Source of the DNA: Pseudeuparius sepicola
Lineage: Eukaryota > Arthropoda > Insecta > Coleoptera > Anthribidae
Assembly (NCBI GenBank): GCA_963920635.1
Contig: OY987300.1
Coordinates: forward strand, 56,999,415-57,063,414
Direction: 5' to 3'
Length of the DNA: 64,000 nucleotides
Shown: positions 23,604-35,985 of the stretch, in pieces
Layout: each line of letters begins with the position of its first letter
How positions within the stretch are numbered: position 1 is the first letter of the stretch
Notes under the pieces: generated by a model
What the model was told of the DNA's origin: nothing
Databases searched by the model: none
What the model saw: the letters and a program-made list of their open reading frames with translations, nothing else
Made by a program: the position numbers and the translations under genes

Positions 23604-24778
23604 CAGGGTATTTCTAAATTATGGTGCCAACGTAATAAGACAGATAGAAAATGTCACTTTGAAAAAAAAATTCCTAGAAATTTGGGTCCTAAAATGCATA
23701 ATAAGAAAGTTACAGGGTAATAAAAGTACAGTTTAAAGAACATATTTTTGGCAATAACTTCTACAGAAGTTGTACAATTGAAATTAAACTTGGTGCAGTC
23801 CTTTAGTAACTGAAGTGCAACCATTTTGTGTCAAAACAATTTATTCCCATCGACCAGAGGCGGAGGGGCGGGGTAGCGCAATGGGTGTTATACTCAACTT
23901 TTTTGAGGTTATCTTATTGGTCTCGCATGTTCATCATTTTAGTGCATCTTTTTATTTTGCAACAAAAGGGTACTCTCGTTTCATAGCGATAAAATCAACG
24001 GTTTGCGTTGAAATCGGCAAAATGTGCCTCAAAACACCTGTTAACTCCAAAATTCGAAAAACAAAATTATCGCCTAGCGCATTTAAATGTTTTACAGATG
24101 AATTGTAAGTTCAAAATTACGAAAAAATGCTTAATGGATATTGAGTAAAACATCACTGGTTTTCCTGAAATATGGATTTCAAAATTTTGTCGAGTTCAAT
24201 CTGTTCCATTTTGAAAGCGAAAAATTTTTGGTACATAGTTCATAGGGAATTTTTTGTCACTTTAAATGGTACAATTATTTTGTGAAATTTGAAAGCGGTG
24301 GGTGAAAATTTTATTTTTCGAATTTTGGAGTTAACAGGTATTTTGGGGCACATTTTGCCGATTTCAACGCAAACGGTTGATTTTATCGTAATGAAAAAAG
24401 AGTACTCTTTTGTTGCAAAATAAAAAGATGCACTAAAATAATTAACCTGTGAGACCAAAAAGATAACCTCAAAAAAGTTAGCTACGATTATAAAACCCAT
24501 TGTGCTACCCCGCCCCTCCGTCTCTGGTCGATGGGAATAAATTGTTTTTACACAAAAGTCTTGCACTTCAGTTACTAAAGGACAGCAAAAAGTTTCATTT
24601 AAATTGTACAACTTCTGTAGAAGTTATTGCGACAAAGATGTTTTTCAAACTATACATTTATCACCCTGTAACTTTCTTATCATGCATTTTCGGACTCATA
24701 TTTATAAAAAACTTTTTGTACAAAATGACATTTCCTACCTGTCACAATACGTTGGCACCGTAATTTAGAAACACCCTG
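23604..24778. mobile_element. Long-arm fold-back transposon
   Basis: Ends CAGGGTATTTCTAAATTA and the mirror TAATTTAGAAACACCCTG lie between TA pairs (23602-23603, 24779-24780). Arms of about 490 bp mirror each other through GGTGCCAACGTA, AGTGCAACC, a GGGCGGGGTAGC stretch and CCTGTTAACTCCAAAATTCG. Frames of 97 codons (+, 23815) and 123 codons (-, 24240-24611) are the same arm read from each side and share VCVEIGKM and PVNSKIRK. They are not genes. Confidence 0.85.
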
Positions 24779-24780
24779 TA

Positions 24781-25275
24781 TAATAGTTATTTCGAGTATG
24801 CCGTGAAATTAACACGGTTATAACGAAACAAAGTAGAATCCCCCTTGTTATTTTACTTTCCCAACTAGTTTCGTATTTTAAGGATTGAGTATAAATTTTC
24901 GCCGATCTAAAGTTTACGCAAAAAACAAATTAAGGCGGCGGATATCGACTGAGCAATAAATAATTATTTAACCCCATTTTAAATTGACAAATCTCTAAAT
25001 TTACGACGGCCCTGTAATCATGGTTCTTGTAATCCTTAAGCTTAGGGCAATAAGTCATTATTAAATTATACTTATCACCTTTTCTTTCCACACTCTGCTA
25101 CGTTCATTACTGAACGCGAGGACTCAATTTTTGGGGGGAAATTTTCTGCGGCTGTAAGGAAAATGCGAAACTAGTGAATAGGTTATTTTGAAACCTAAAT
25201 ATCTGACAAATAATTGTGTCCATACGTATAATAATTCGTTTGTAAAAGATCTAAAACGCATTTTGGAAATGCACC
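24781..25275. other. Intergenic, nothing recognised
   Basis: AT-rich DNA without supported features. Confidence 0.35.
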
Positions 25276-25277
25276 TA

Positions 25278-25524
25278 CAGGGTGTCCCAAGATAAGCGAC
25301 TCAGGTGTGAAAGTAATTTCAAAAAAGGCACTTTACGCAGGTAGAAAATGATTTCTTCCTGATGTCAAGGCCTAATTTGGTTTTTCGAAACTGAACATAT
25401 GACAGAAATTAAATCAAGTTGGGCGAAGGCGCGCAAAGGGACGAAATTCAACTAAAAAAATTGTTTTCCTTCCTTTTCCCCCTTTTTTACACCTTTTGTT
25501 TCACTTATCTTGGGACACACACTG
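25278..25524. mobile_element. 247-bp MITE, CAGGGTGTCCCAAG ends
   Basis: CAGGGTGTCCCAAGATAAG at the left and CTTATCTTGGGACACACACTG at the right face each other between TA pairs (25276-25277, 25525-25526). Mirroring weakens after about 35 bases. It is non-coding. Confidence 0.75.
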
Positions 25525-25576
25525 TATAGGTGTGTCCATAATGTCCATATAATATATGTCCATCGTGTTTTTATAT

Positions 25577-26112
25577 TGTGATAGATTTAGGTGTCCCATT
25601 TTCACATACAAGCCTCGAAGAGGGTTGAAAAGTACATGGATGTTGAGTAGAATGAAGGGAAATTTACGAGCGTCTCCCGGGCTTAACATTTGGAAAATTT
25701 GATTTTCCTATATAATATGTCAATTATGTATAATATGTTTTTTTAATGTTTTTCGGGCTAGTGACGATGTACATTTTCATACTTTCGATGGGCTTGTGTG
25801 GAAAAATCGGTCAAAATCATGATTTTTTTTCCTTACAAAATACGCCCTTATTTCAACCCTTTAACCACCTGAAACACTCAAGCCTTTGGTTTTCCGAAGC
25901 CTGGTTCTATTAATTAATCATTTAGTAAAAACGGCTTGCGTGAAAATATGGACAACAGACACCTTTTATTTCTTTTAAGGAAAATCGAATTTTCCATATG
26001 TTATCCCCAGGGGCCACGCGTAAATTTCCCTTCATTCTACTCAACATCGATGTACTTTTCAACCCTTTTCAAGGCTTGTATGCGAAAATGGAGGATCTAA
26101 ATCTGTCACTAT
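25577..26112. mobile_element. Fold-back element with 150-bp arms
   Basis: The left arm (25577-25722) and right arm (about 25976-26112) mirror each other: GTGATAGATTTAGG, GGGTTGAAAAGTACAT, GATGTTGAGTAGAATGAAGG and GGAAATTTACG. The spacer of about 250 bp is AT-rich. The ends do not carry the CAGGG signature and I could not fix a target duplication. It lies only about 50 bp from the previous MITE. Confidence 0.75.
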
Positions 26113-26262
26113 CTGACAATTTATTATTTTGAATTTTCATAAATTCAACCTTATAAAATAAAATTCAGGTTTCATATTTTTTATTAAGGCTTTATTTTGG
26201 ATTACAAACAACTTTCTTTTATAAACATTTTGTCTAAAATAATAAATAATGGTAGGTATATA

Positions 26263-27087
26263 CAGGATGATTTTTTTAGGTCTACCACCGCGATTTTCTC
26301 GCCCATTTTGCGGCCTACAAAAAAAACGTAAGAAACAAAAATGTAGCAATTTTGGACAGCTAAGTGGTGCTGCAAAAGAAATCGGCATCCATGGCCAACT
26401 TGTCGCGCAGTATTAAAAAAAACCTCAAATTGAGCAAAACTATTAATGGCCGTAGAATGTTTATTTTAAGAGACAGAGAAAAACTTTTATATTGAAAATT
26501 GATGGCATTAAGAAGCTTTATGCAAAAGGGTACTCAGATAGTTTCAGAAAATTACACAGGTTCTTCGGCTCTCTTGAGGCTACCTATGCATTTTTTTTTG
26601 TTTATTTCTCATAAGCGATTTTCTCGCTTATTTTGGGCCGCACAGAAAATATGTAAGAAAACAAAATATGGCAATTTTGGTCAGAGAGGCGATATTAAAA
26701 AAGGAATGGGCCTCCATAGCCAACTTTTCGCGGTGTACTAAAAAAACCTAAAATCGACAAAAATTTGCATGGTCTCAAGAGAGCCGAAGACCCTGTGTAA
26801 TTTGCTGAAACTATCTGAGCACCTGGGTGGATAAAGTTTCTCAGTGCCATCAATTTTCAATATAAAAGTTTTTCTCTGTCTCTTAAAATAAACATTCTAC
26901 GGCCATTAATAGTTTTGATCAATTTGAGGTTTTTTAATATTGCGGGACAATTTGGCCATGGATGCCGATTTATTTTGCAGCATCACTTAGCTGTTCAAAA
27001 TTGCCACATTTTTGTTTCTTACGTTTTTTTTGTAGGCCGCAAAATGAGCGAGAAAATCGCGGTGGTAGATCTAAAAAAATCATCCTG
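26263..27087. mobile_element. Fold-back element whose spacer is a third arm copy
   Basis: Ends CAGGATGATTTTTTTAG and its mirror lie between TA pairs (26261-26262, 27088-27089). The arms are about 310 bp. The central segment, about 26615-26760, is itself a diverged direct copy of the left arm: GCGATTTTCTCGC, GTAAGAAA, GCAATTTTGG, CCAACTT-TCGCG and AAAAAAACCT recur in order. The element thus contains arm, arm-like spacer, inverted arm. No coding function. Confidence 0.8.
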
Positions 27088-27089
27088 TA

Positions 27090-28585
27090 TATGTAATTTT
27101 TTCTTGAAACATTTTTATGTTTTCTTAATTTATTAACATCGTGTACATTTTTCATCTAAGATTTTTATTTGGTAATTTCATTTTGTCGACAAGCAGAATT
27201 TTTTTATAAAAAATGAATCGTAATATCAATACATAATACAATGTCTCCTCTTGTCAACTCCCTCTATGGACACACTGTAGGTAGACTAAAATAATAATAA
27301 TTCTGCATTACTTTTCTTCATACAAATTTTCGCTCTCATGTAGAGAGTGACTCTTCGCAGTGCCATCAAATTTTAAATTTGAGATGAAGTGTGAAAAATC
27401 AAAGTTGGCAGTTCAATTTTTGACTTTGACATGTCCGCACATGTATGTATTTCGTAAACAAGCAATAAAAATGAATTTAGAATTTATACGATTGCGGAAA
27501 AATTAATCTACATTATCCTTCATGCAACCTCGATACATTATGTCTACATAATATCGTATATAATTTTTAATTCTGAACAGAAAAGGTAGTGGTTAAGGTG
27601 AGTTTTTAGAACTGAAATATACTATAAATTACTCTCTAGCCAAACTGAGCTGGGCACCAAATAGTAAAATTTCAATAAAATCGTTTATTAAAATCCAATT
27701 TTATTACCCTTTAGCAAAGTATCCGTGTTTCACCTCCTTTTTCCCGTTATGCATTTATTCCAATGCAGTATTGTTTTTACATAACTTTATTAGAGGGAAT
27801 TGTATCAGTCAAAATTGACTCAATCATATTTTTGATAACCACTAACTGGTTTTATATATTTACGTTATTCGGTCTATCCGTTAATAAGTTTTAATAATTA
27901 GGTAAATGGCAGTTGTAGAGTAGTAGATCACGGTGTTGTCTAACATTTTACATGCATGTAAAGCCCACTTAGGGAAAGGATAAGTTGTCAACAGAAACAT
28001 ATATTGCAATTTCACTACATAACGGGTTTTCCAGACAATATGCTTCAAGTACAATAGTGACACTTCCATCGTGTCCGTGTGGGTATCCTAACATATTTTT
28101 ATATATCACTTCCACAGTGGAGTAGTAGTAAACGAAATAGTGTCTACACCGCTGTGTAGCCAGTAAACAACGGCCATCAGAATTAGAATGTTCATTGTGC
28201 ATGCGACCGCGACAACTTTATCTCCAGATGCCGGTCGCCTCCTCTCGACAGCGGCGCCATCTGTATTCTCCGATTTATGGCGCTGTCCCTCTGGTTTAAA
28301 AGTTCACAGCCCTTTAGTGCCCCTCCCCAGGGGCGTAGCACGCATCGTCCTTCGTAGTTGTTGGCGAGATGCATTTGTCTATGGCAACAATTTATTAGTT
28401 TGGAGTGTACAGATAATATGTTGCTTAATCTTGGTTTAGCTTACGCTTATATTGGAATTATAATTATGACGTAGGGAAAGAAGGCACAAAAACGTTTGAA
28501 TGGGGTCTCAAATTGGTAGGCGGCGAAGGCGCAGATAATAGCATTGAAAGTACATTTCCCAGTCATTTGCCAGGCAATATCACTT
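27090..28585. other. Intergenic, nothing firmly recognised
   Basis: Mostly AT-rich. A modestly GC-richer stretch at 28200-28370 (CGGTCGCCTCC, GGCGGCGCCATC-like) has no convincing frame. Confidence 0.35.
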
Positions 28586-28716
28586 AAAGTTTGTTCGACG
28601 AATGTTCATATCTACGTCACAACTACCCTTGTCTGACCGATATCCATCGAATATTCATGAGTAAGACAAGGGCGGGAGTTGTGACGGAGGTATGAACATC
28701 GTTGAACAGAGTTTGG
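28586..28716. mobile_element. 130-bp palindromic MITE
   Basis: AAGTTTGTTCGACGA and AATGTTCATATCTACGTCAC at the left mirror GTGACGGAGGTATGAACATC and GTTGAACAGAGTTT at the right, with CCCTTGTCT facing AGACAAGGGCGGG in the middle. Nearly the whole element folds on itself. Target duplication not established. Confidence 0.65.
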
Positions 28717-29975
28717 CTTGACTATGCAATGTTTTCTCGCGTCCACTCATTTTATCGCCAACGTATTGTTTGTGATGTACGCCTTCTATTCCCCTACGCG
28801 AACACCCATGCATTGGGTCTCCCAATACCTGCGGAGTTGTGGAACATGGGCCAAGTAAATAATGTTCAATCTTTTGTGTCTTTTATGATTCTCCGAGGCG
28901 GGAAATCCCTATACTTCTGTTAGTTGCAGGTCTGAAGGAAAAAGGCAATTACATATACTTAAAAAAACACTATGGCTATATGAATAAATGTTTTCTCGTT
29001 GAAAGTTTGGCAACATTTTTGTATTGTGTTGTCTTCATTATGATGATAATTCGTCAATAACCATTCAGCCCACCTCCGGTTGACATATCTGCCGGGTGTT
29101 AATGAAATCAGGTTCTCTCCCTCACCAACGTTCTTCATGTTTGAGTGGTCAACTTAAAGTTTGGTAATTTCGTAATACCAAATACAGACTAAGAAGCTTT
29201 CACAGGACTTCCAGATTTATCAGAAAGGGGTATGAATTATTTGATTTGTCAGAAGCTTTGATTTTGATTTGGGATAAAAAGGTTGAAAAAAAATCCTTTT
29301 TTTAGATAAATCAGCCTACTTTGATTTTTTAGGAAAGGTCTGCACCATACATGACACTTATATATTTTTCAAACATTATTTTCGGCATCAGTCTCTGTAT
29401 CTCTATCATTAATACGTATTAATGTAATGTATCATTAATAAGTATTGACAAAGCAGCCAATATGTGATTTGAAATTTTTGATTCCCCAAAAACGCTATTG
29501 TTGTTCGAAATAGAGGAAAAGTCACAACAAATAGTTTTTAATAATCGCGTCAAGATGTCAAAAATAAAGTTCTAAAGTGAATATTTTCAGTTTTTGTTTT
29601 TCTTTTGTTTGTTTTTCTTAATAATATTGCTTATTTATATGTTTTGTGGTTTTTATACTTTACAGATAAATTAATGAAACACATTTTGTCCAACCACAGG
29701 AAAATACTGCGCATAATTTTCTCCAAGAAAAGCACTTCCAGAATCATTGCAATGTTTAAGTTATATTGAGCTCAAGTCCTAGGAAAATATCCATAGAATA
29801 TAATTTAGTTATATATGTCTTGATTAAATAAATAAATTAAATGTTTTCCATATGATGCAGACTTTTTGGCAGACGCTGTATAATGGCTATTAATAAAGTT
29901 TGCACTAATGGGAACAAATTGTATTATTAGATTTTTTAAAAATCTGATTTCGGGCTATGTTGGTGCGTACTTTGT
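28717..29975. other. Intergenic, nothing recognised
   Basis: AT-rich DNA. A short AT palindrome around 29408-29445 (ATTAATACGTATTAAT) is likely chance. Confidence 0.35.
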
Positions 29976-30429
29976 GTAGGGGAGACCGGGGCTGGTTGGT
30001 ACATTTTTTTCTTTAAAAGGCTCCCACACCAATGAAAAGAAAGATAAGCAAAAATTAATGAGTGCCCATGGAAGCTGTATTTCTTGTTTACACTTGGACG
30101 CATAAAAGGGTTTCCAAAATAAAAAAACTGCTTATAAATTTCAATAGAAATGTCACTTGTCAAGCGTACCAACCTGCCCCATATATTATGGGGTAGATTG
30201 GTACAATGTTTGGGGAAGGTTGGTATATCGGAAAAGAAATGCAAATTACCACATAAAGAAAATGCATGTGTTTGTTTAAATAAACATATATTATAATTTC
30301 AACTATTTTAAATATTTTAAAACAAAAATATGAATACTGGGTTAAACTATACCCGTAAAAAAAGAAAAATATAAATATTTTTTTCACATGTACGTTAATA
30401 AAAAAATAAAAACCATGATAAAGGAGATT

Positions 30430-30636
30430 TTAATCTTTTGTAATTGGAAGAAGAACCATCGCTTTCACAATTGTGATATATGTATAAAAGACATCGCTTT
30501 CACAATTGTGATATATGTATAAAAGATCCGGTTCGATGCATTTTTCGTGCAACCAGTTCCTGCAGCTTCGGCACTGAATCCATGGTTGGTACAACGTAAC
30601 AACCTGCCCCGGCATTAATGTATCAACCAACCCCAT
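30430..30636 (-). pseudogene. PHD-finger-like C-terminal scrap of a transposase
   Basis: The 68-codon minus frame includes WIQCRSCRNWLHEKCIEPD. The W-x-Q-C-x2-C-x2-W-x-H-E-x-C spacing is the second half of a PHD zinc finger. The first cysteine pair is lacking or altered upstream, and the tail is disturbed by a 35-bp duplication that repeats YHNCES-like residues. It fits the end of a Tigger/jerky-like transposase, and the surrounding inverted repeats support that origin. Clearly non-functional. Confidence 0.6.
30457..30526. repeat. Exact 35-bp tandem duplication
   Basis: Two adjacent identical copies (30457-30491, 30492-30526), each starting CATCGCTTTCACAATTGTGA, lie within the PHD-like remnant. 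The lack of divergence suggests a recent slip. Confidence 0.9.
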
Positions 30637-30972
30637 AACGGTTTTGTTTCTTTTTTACGTTCTACCGTTATAGTTTTTGAAGTTGGGAAAGACAGAAATA
30701 CTGCCAGTGAGGGTTCAGAAATGAACCAATGCGTGATCAAGAAAACACACTGAGATATGGATATTCTCAAAAATTTACTTGCTTACTTTTAGTATGAATT
30801 ATGACCAATAACACTCGGAAATCTCAACCGATACACTTCTCTTTGCATCCCACCGCTGATAATGACAGACCCCACGCATAGTATGCGGCGCACTGCCATC
30901 TATCAACGGGTGGCTAAGATATAGTCCTTGTCTCAACCTGCCCCTGTGCCCAACCAGCCCCGGTCTCCCCTA

Positions 30973-32039
30973 CATTATTACTCCTAAGGAGGGTCGTGGA
31001 GCCATGCTTGTCAAATTTGACATTTAAAATAAAAAATTGCCTAAAGTCCAGTTTGCCTTGGAAATATCCAAAGAAGTTATTTAGAAAATGTGTTCGTATT
31101 CTATTATCTATCTATTATTCGTTTTTTCTTAATTATTTCTCTTCAAGTCGGTACTCAATATTTTTTCCCTGCAAATAACCTAAGTTACTTTTTGTACTGG
31201 TTGCCCTCTTATTAGGTCAAATAAATTTCAATTCAAAATTAAGGAAAAAATAAGATTTTTTAAATCTAATGTTTCCCACTTTGTGCAAACATTATGAATA
31301 ACAGAATAACACTATATATCACAACTGCAAGAAAAGTTATGAAGGTGTCAAACAATTTTTTTATGTGTCATTTCCCCATCACGGTGACGCGACGTTTACG
31401 GTGGCCAATTTACGAAGTTGTGCCTAGCCAAGCCTAAAATTAATAAAAGATCCCTGAATATAACCTAATCAAATTAGAATATCACGTAAATAGTGATAAA
31501 GAAAGAAAAAATAAATCAAGAAAAATAAATGCCGACTGTTGCATGAAATGATACCTTCCTTTAGTAAACCATAGGCGTACCCACAAAAGTTCCAAGTGCA
31601 ACTGAATAATATATTAAAAAAGATAATTATTAATAACGTTCTTTTTTTTTAGTTCGACACCATGCGTTATATAAACATAAAATGGCATGAGTAAAGTTTC
31701 ACAAATTTATTTCGAGGGCGAAAAATGTATTTTGAAAATCTGACCCGTCGACTCTTGATCAATTTTGGAATCGTCGATAACGCGATAGGTATATCAGATA
31801 TGCTGTTCGTCCCTATTTCTGTAGTAGGAACTTACAAAAAATTAGCTGACCGACTATTCGGATTTATTATTTTAAGAGAATTTGGGTCCAACGGTTTGAC
31901 CTACTCTTTTGTAAACCCCTTGTCAGTACTTATATACAACAACAGAAAGCAAAGGCAACCACAAATAAGTACACAAATAACATCGTAAACGCAGTTGAAT
32001 GTAATCGATATCTGTATACGAAAGTAGAACCCTTATTCG
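30973..32039. other. Intergenic, nothing recognised
   Basis: AT-rich. An 87-codon + frame at 31725-31988 has no features I recognise. Confidence 0.3.
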
Positions 32040-32470
32040 TTTGGTAGTTGCGTCACTGATTCTTCCTTGCGCTTCCCCTACGGGGGAGGCGCCCCTTATC
32101 TGCGGTCTCCTTATTTCTCGGATGGTTGGGCGCAGGCGAGGGCCTTTTTAAGTTTTAGAAACTGTGGTGTCACTTTTATCAGATAGCGTCGGAAAATTTA
32201 TCGCCACCGTTTTCGGCTTTCCTACGATTTTTCTAAGGCTATTACTCAAATCTCGCATTCCTAATTTCAGCGTTTCGGTAACAAGTCTATTATTCTGGCC
32301 GGGAGACAATTTCTCGGTAAACCCTTATTTATGGAGGCTCGGGCTTGATGCCTTTTCTCGGGCAACGATGTATCAAAGTTTTCCGAAGATTTATTACGTC
32401 ATAAATAAAAAAAGTTTTTTTCGAGCGCCCGGCCAGCGCTGATCCAAAGAAACACGTCCAACTGCTTAAA
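32040..32470. promoter_or_regulatory. GC-richer block
   Basis: CpG-containing stretch (TACGGGGGAGGCGCCCC, TCGAGCGCCCGGCCAGCG) in AT-rich surroundings. No protein-like frame is evident. Candidate conserved non-coding DNA. Confidence 0.3.
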
Positions 32471-35208
32471 GTTGATTTCATAAATCACGGCCGGGGATAT
32501 CGATTTCTTCCGCCAGAGAAACAAAAAACAAAGTTCTATAAGAAAATTTTCCCAAAGTTATAATCAAAGTTTGGAAAGTAATGGCTTTGTTCGACAAATT
32601 TCGAGCCCTTTTGCCAATCCGGTTAAAGTAGAAGATAAACTGATAAAAAATTAGATTTATACCATATATTATATCACGGATGCAATTTCCGACGTTTTAA
32701 CAAACTTTTTTGATAAACGGTCCTCTAAACTTTTGTAATTTAAAGCGTGACGCAATAACTGATGATCTGCTCGAAATTAGGTCGACCTGACCACCATCCG
32801 TGCAGCACTGAAATCAGATTTTGAAGGTCGATTTATTCTTTAGGAAGCACTTTTTAGAGACAAGGACGTTGGAAGTATTTTCATGCTTGTCTGATCTCCA
32901 TAGAAAGGCAAACAAATAGTAACCTTTCCTTGGGCTTCTAAAATCCTAGGTAGGTAGTTATCTTTTCATTTTTTAAACTATTTTTAGTCCATAAAATGTT
33001 AGGGGCCATGGGTACCTACCGCTAGGTATAGAGATTTTAAGAAACGAAAAATTTTGGGTAGACATCTACCTATTTTATAGAACGTTCCTAAGTAAATGTC
33101 TGCATAGTTGTTGTTATTCTTCCTTTATTGGCCTCTATTCAGGGTGGATAATTTAGCCAGCACTTGCCTCTACAATCCTCGGTATAAGGCACCTTATATT
33201 AGTGCGTCTGGGATTCCTCATCTTCCCTTGTCCAATTTATCGGTACAGATTATTCTCAATGTATTCTTTGCTTTCTACAAGCTTACTGAATCCATGTGGA
33301 ACCTTCTATTCTCACCCTTACTATAATTTATTTGAATTTTCAAACACAACCCTTCTTCATTATTCGCCAAATCGCCCCTCCAGAAAGAAGAAAATCAAGA
33401 TATTACAACCATACACTAGTCGCGACACTAAATGTAAGTTGTACGAGACTTTTCTTAGTGCTCGTGACAAGCAAATTAATTTTACAATACTTAATTATTC
33501 TGCGCTATTATTGTCAACTTGTGGTTCGGTTTCGCAAGGAAAATTTTCTTTTTATTTATTTTCTTTGTTGTATGTACTGTACAGTATACCTATACAGGAT
33601 CCTGTTTGGGTGTAGAGACCCATCTGCCTCCATTTTCGCCGTTCCGGGCAATTGTAATTTATTTTTTATATAAATTAGAGCGTAGGCAGCAGGTCTGGCA
33701 GGTTCCTCGGATTCTCATATGCAAAATTGCTAGTCGGGGCACACGTCTTTGATTTATGCGTCTGTGAAATATGCATTACCTAAATTTGTGCTCTATCTTT
33801 TTTATTATACTTTAGGTCGGCCACAAATCATTCTGATCGCGGTATTATGTGAGCGGAATACATAGGCCCGGCTCCTCGCCTCCGGGCTATACCTTGGATA
33901 CAAATATGTCTTGTGTATTTTCTTCGACACTCAAAATTTAAAACACTGTGAAATTCGTTCTCCAAATTCGATGATGGTCAAGGTTCAAAGAGGACATGCA
34001 TAGCTGTTTCGCATCCTGAAAATCTCTCGTTTGTATAGACAAAGACTTCTGACGTATCCCGTTGCCAGATTTTAAACCGGGGAGATTCCATGCCTTTTTT
34101 AATTAAATATATTTTGCTTGAGAGTAGCTATTCCGCAGATATATTAGGGGAAGGCGCTGGGGATATACCCATTCTCCGCACACTATATCATCTAATATGT
34201 CTTCCGCTTGGCATCGGAATATTCACATTTCTGGGGCCTTTTTTGCGTAAGCGCCTCTCATGCTAATCGCGCTCCGGCAGATTTATGGTTTTGTCGGTGC
34301 ATCCTCGACAACGACAAACAATATATTTGTTGTTGCCGCGAAAACATCTATTTCACCAGAAAAATATATCATAGCACGCTCATACACAGAAACGTTATAT
34401 GAAAGAAGAAGAGGTATCGCCACCGTATTGTTCTCTATTTACTTTTCTTCAAAGCGTCAAGAAATATTATATTATTTCGATAAATAGGCAATAGGCACAC
34501 CAATGTCATTTTATAGTAAATTATTCAGATAACTGAAACAGACGCATATACGAGATACACAATTTTAAAATACCTACAGAATTATGGTACAGTGTGTCCG
34601 CGTTTGCTTGTGAACACTCTACAGAAATCTACGAAGAGCCTAGTAAAATTCGGCATTATATTTTTATTTAGACTCACCTATGGGAAGATATCTCACAGAC
34701 ACTACTATTTAGATTGGGTGATTAATTTCATTTTTTTTCACCAACACCCTGTTTACTTAATAAAGGTAGCCTCTTGCAAGTTATCTGCTGGAAGCTATTT
34801 TTCAGAAAATACTAGTTTCTTTGGTATACACGAATGTTGAATGTTTGTACTATACCTATAGGTGCAATATCACCACCTGTCTCGGTAATTTCCAATAAAA
34901 GCTTTATTAATAAACTCTAAGTAATATTATATAAAGTACAGAAACAATCAATGATAATTATGATTATAGCAAAATGTTCTAAGTGCGAATCATTTAAATC
35001 TAAAGGCTATACACTTACAATCATTTGCGGACTTTGCCGTAAAATACCGAATTATCTATAAAATCTCCAAACAAACCATAATGATCCAACGATCAGAGGA
35101 TCGTTCACCAATAAAATTAGGTTTTTCTCAAAAATCACTAGGATATAAAGTCGATATAGTGATCTCGATCTGATTTTGAATTCGGCATATGACCATCGGA
35201 TAAAATTA
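32471..35208. other. Long intergenic stretch
   Basis: About 2.7 kb. Three + frames overlap at 33202-33752 (up to 137 codons), but they compete in the same DNA and none resembles a protein. Between about 34590 and 34753, ACAGTGTGTCCGCG and CACCAACACCCTGT could be a worn fold-back pair. Support is weak. Confidence 0.3.
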
Positions 35209-35218
35209 GGTCCTGCGT

Positions 35219-35399
35219 CGTTGACTGATGCATTATTAAAGACTGCTCACGACTGTCACGTCTGACACATTTTTGGCTCACCATGCGCTTTCCGAGGATA
35301 AAATACAATGCCGATTACATTGTTAGCCATCAGAGCCATCTGTTTTCCAGGACATAAAGCTATAGCCGTGAGAAGTCTTTATAAATACGTCAGTCAACG
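35219..35399. mobile_element. 180-bp MITE family, copy 3, with direct repeat flanks
   Basis: Inverted ends CGTTGACTGATG and CGTCAGTCAACG. The whole sequence aligns with the copy at 5051-5232 in the same orientation. The flanks are GTCCTGCGT (35210-35218) and GTCCTGCGC (35400-35408), an 8-9 bp target duplication with one difference. It landed next to a reverse-transcriptase remnant. Confidence 0.85.
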
Positions 35400-35531
35400 G
35401 TCCTGCGCTATATTGTTCGGAAATGTGAGTGCTCGCAACGCAACTTTGAAACTGGTGAGAATGAAATTCGTATCATCTCTGATAACTGCTGATATCTCCC
35501 ATGTCTTAAAAAATCTCATTCCTTACTGGAA

Positions 35532-35985
35532 TTGATATTTGGGCGGAAATTCTTTATTGACTTTGAGACTAAGAAACTACTCGTATGTGATTTACTTGTT
35601 CTCTTGTACTTGAATCATGGAGACTGTGTTTATAGGCCTTGCCTTGATCAGGCGGATATTGGGAATGGTCAAAAAGTCCAGAACAGCTGCTTGAGATTAA
35701 TATTATGGGATTGGTCGTCCCAGAAGAATTTCACATGAACTAAAGAACATAGGCTGGCTAAGTATGTTCAATCGTAGAACACTACATATTATATGTCTTG
35801 CTTTTACTATAAAATATTGAATATAAATCACCTCCTTATCTGTATAACATTCCGTACTGACATCCACAACTTAAATCTTAGACAAAAATTATTCCTAACA
35901 GTTCCCCAGCACAAAAAATAATTTTTTAAGAGGTCTTTCTGTTACAGTATTGCTACTTGTGATGAAATCATGGCTGCTTTCTTTA
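35532..35985 (+). pseudogene. Non-LTR reverse transcriptase tail, multiply frameshifted
   Basis: In + frames the order is YLNHGDCVYRPCLDQADIG, QKVQNSCLRLI, then PRRISHELKNIGWLSMFNRR, PPYLYN, FRTDIHNLNLRQ and FFKRSFCYSIATC. This is the familiar post-RT region of jockey/CR1-type insect elements (Y-G-D-V-Y, Q-K-V-Q-N, W-L-x-M-x-x-R-R, F-R-T-D-x-H, F-F-K-R-S-F). At least three frame changes and several stops show it is long dead. No polymerase core or 3' tail remains next to it. Confidence 0.8.

Larger units (their letters stand above)
29979..30970 (-). mobile_element. pogo/Tigger-like remnant with GGGGAGACCGGGGCTGG ends
   Basis: A 21-base inverted end (GGGGAGACCGGGGCTGGTTGG) faces its mirror at 30950-30970, with TA on both outer sides. 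The subterminal regions repeat the theme several times (CAACCTGCCCC, GGGGCAGGTTG, GGGGTAGATTGGTAC), as expected for transposase-binding repeats. A minus-strand frame inside (30430-30636) carries a PHD-finger-like tail, which insect Tigger/jerky-type DDE transposases often have at their C-terminus. The catalytic domain is gone. The family call is inference. Confidence 0.65.

Noticed and set aside
23815..24611. Two frames of 97 and 123 codons with shared peptide stretches on opposite strands
   Set aside because: They are the two inverted arms of one fold-back element read from each side. The similarity is DNA-level mirroring, not a gene pair.
32757..32800. Second hammerhead candidate (CTGATGATCTGCTCGAAA)
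   Set aside because: The bases between CTGATGA and GAAA cannot pair as stem II, and no stem III or cleavage triplet follows properly.
33202..33752. Overlapping + frames of up to 137 codons
   Set aside because: Three frames use the same DNA, none resembles a protein, and stop-poor stretches of this length occur by chance in a window this size.
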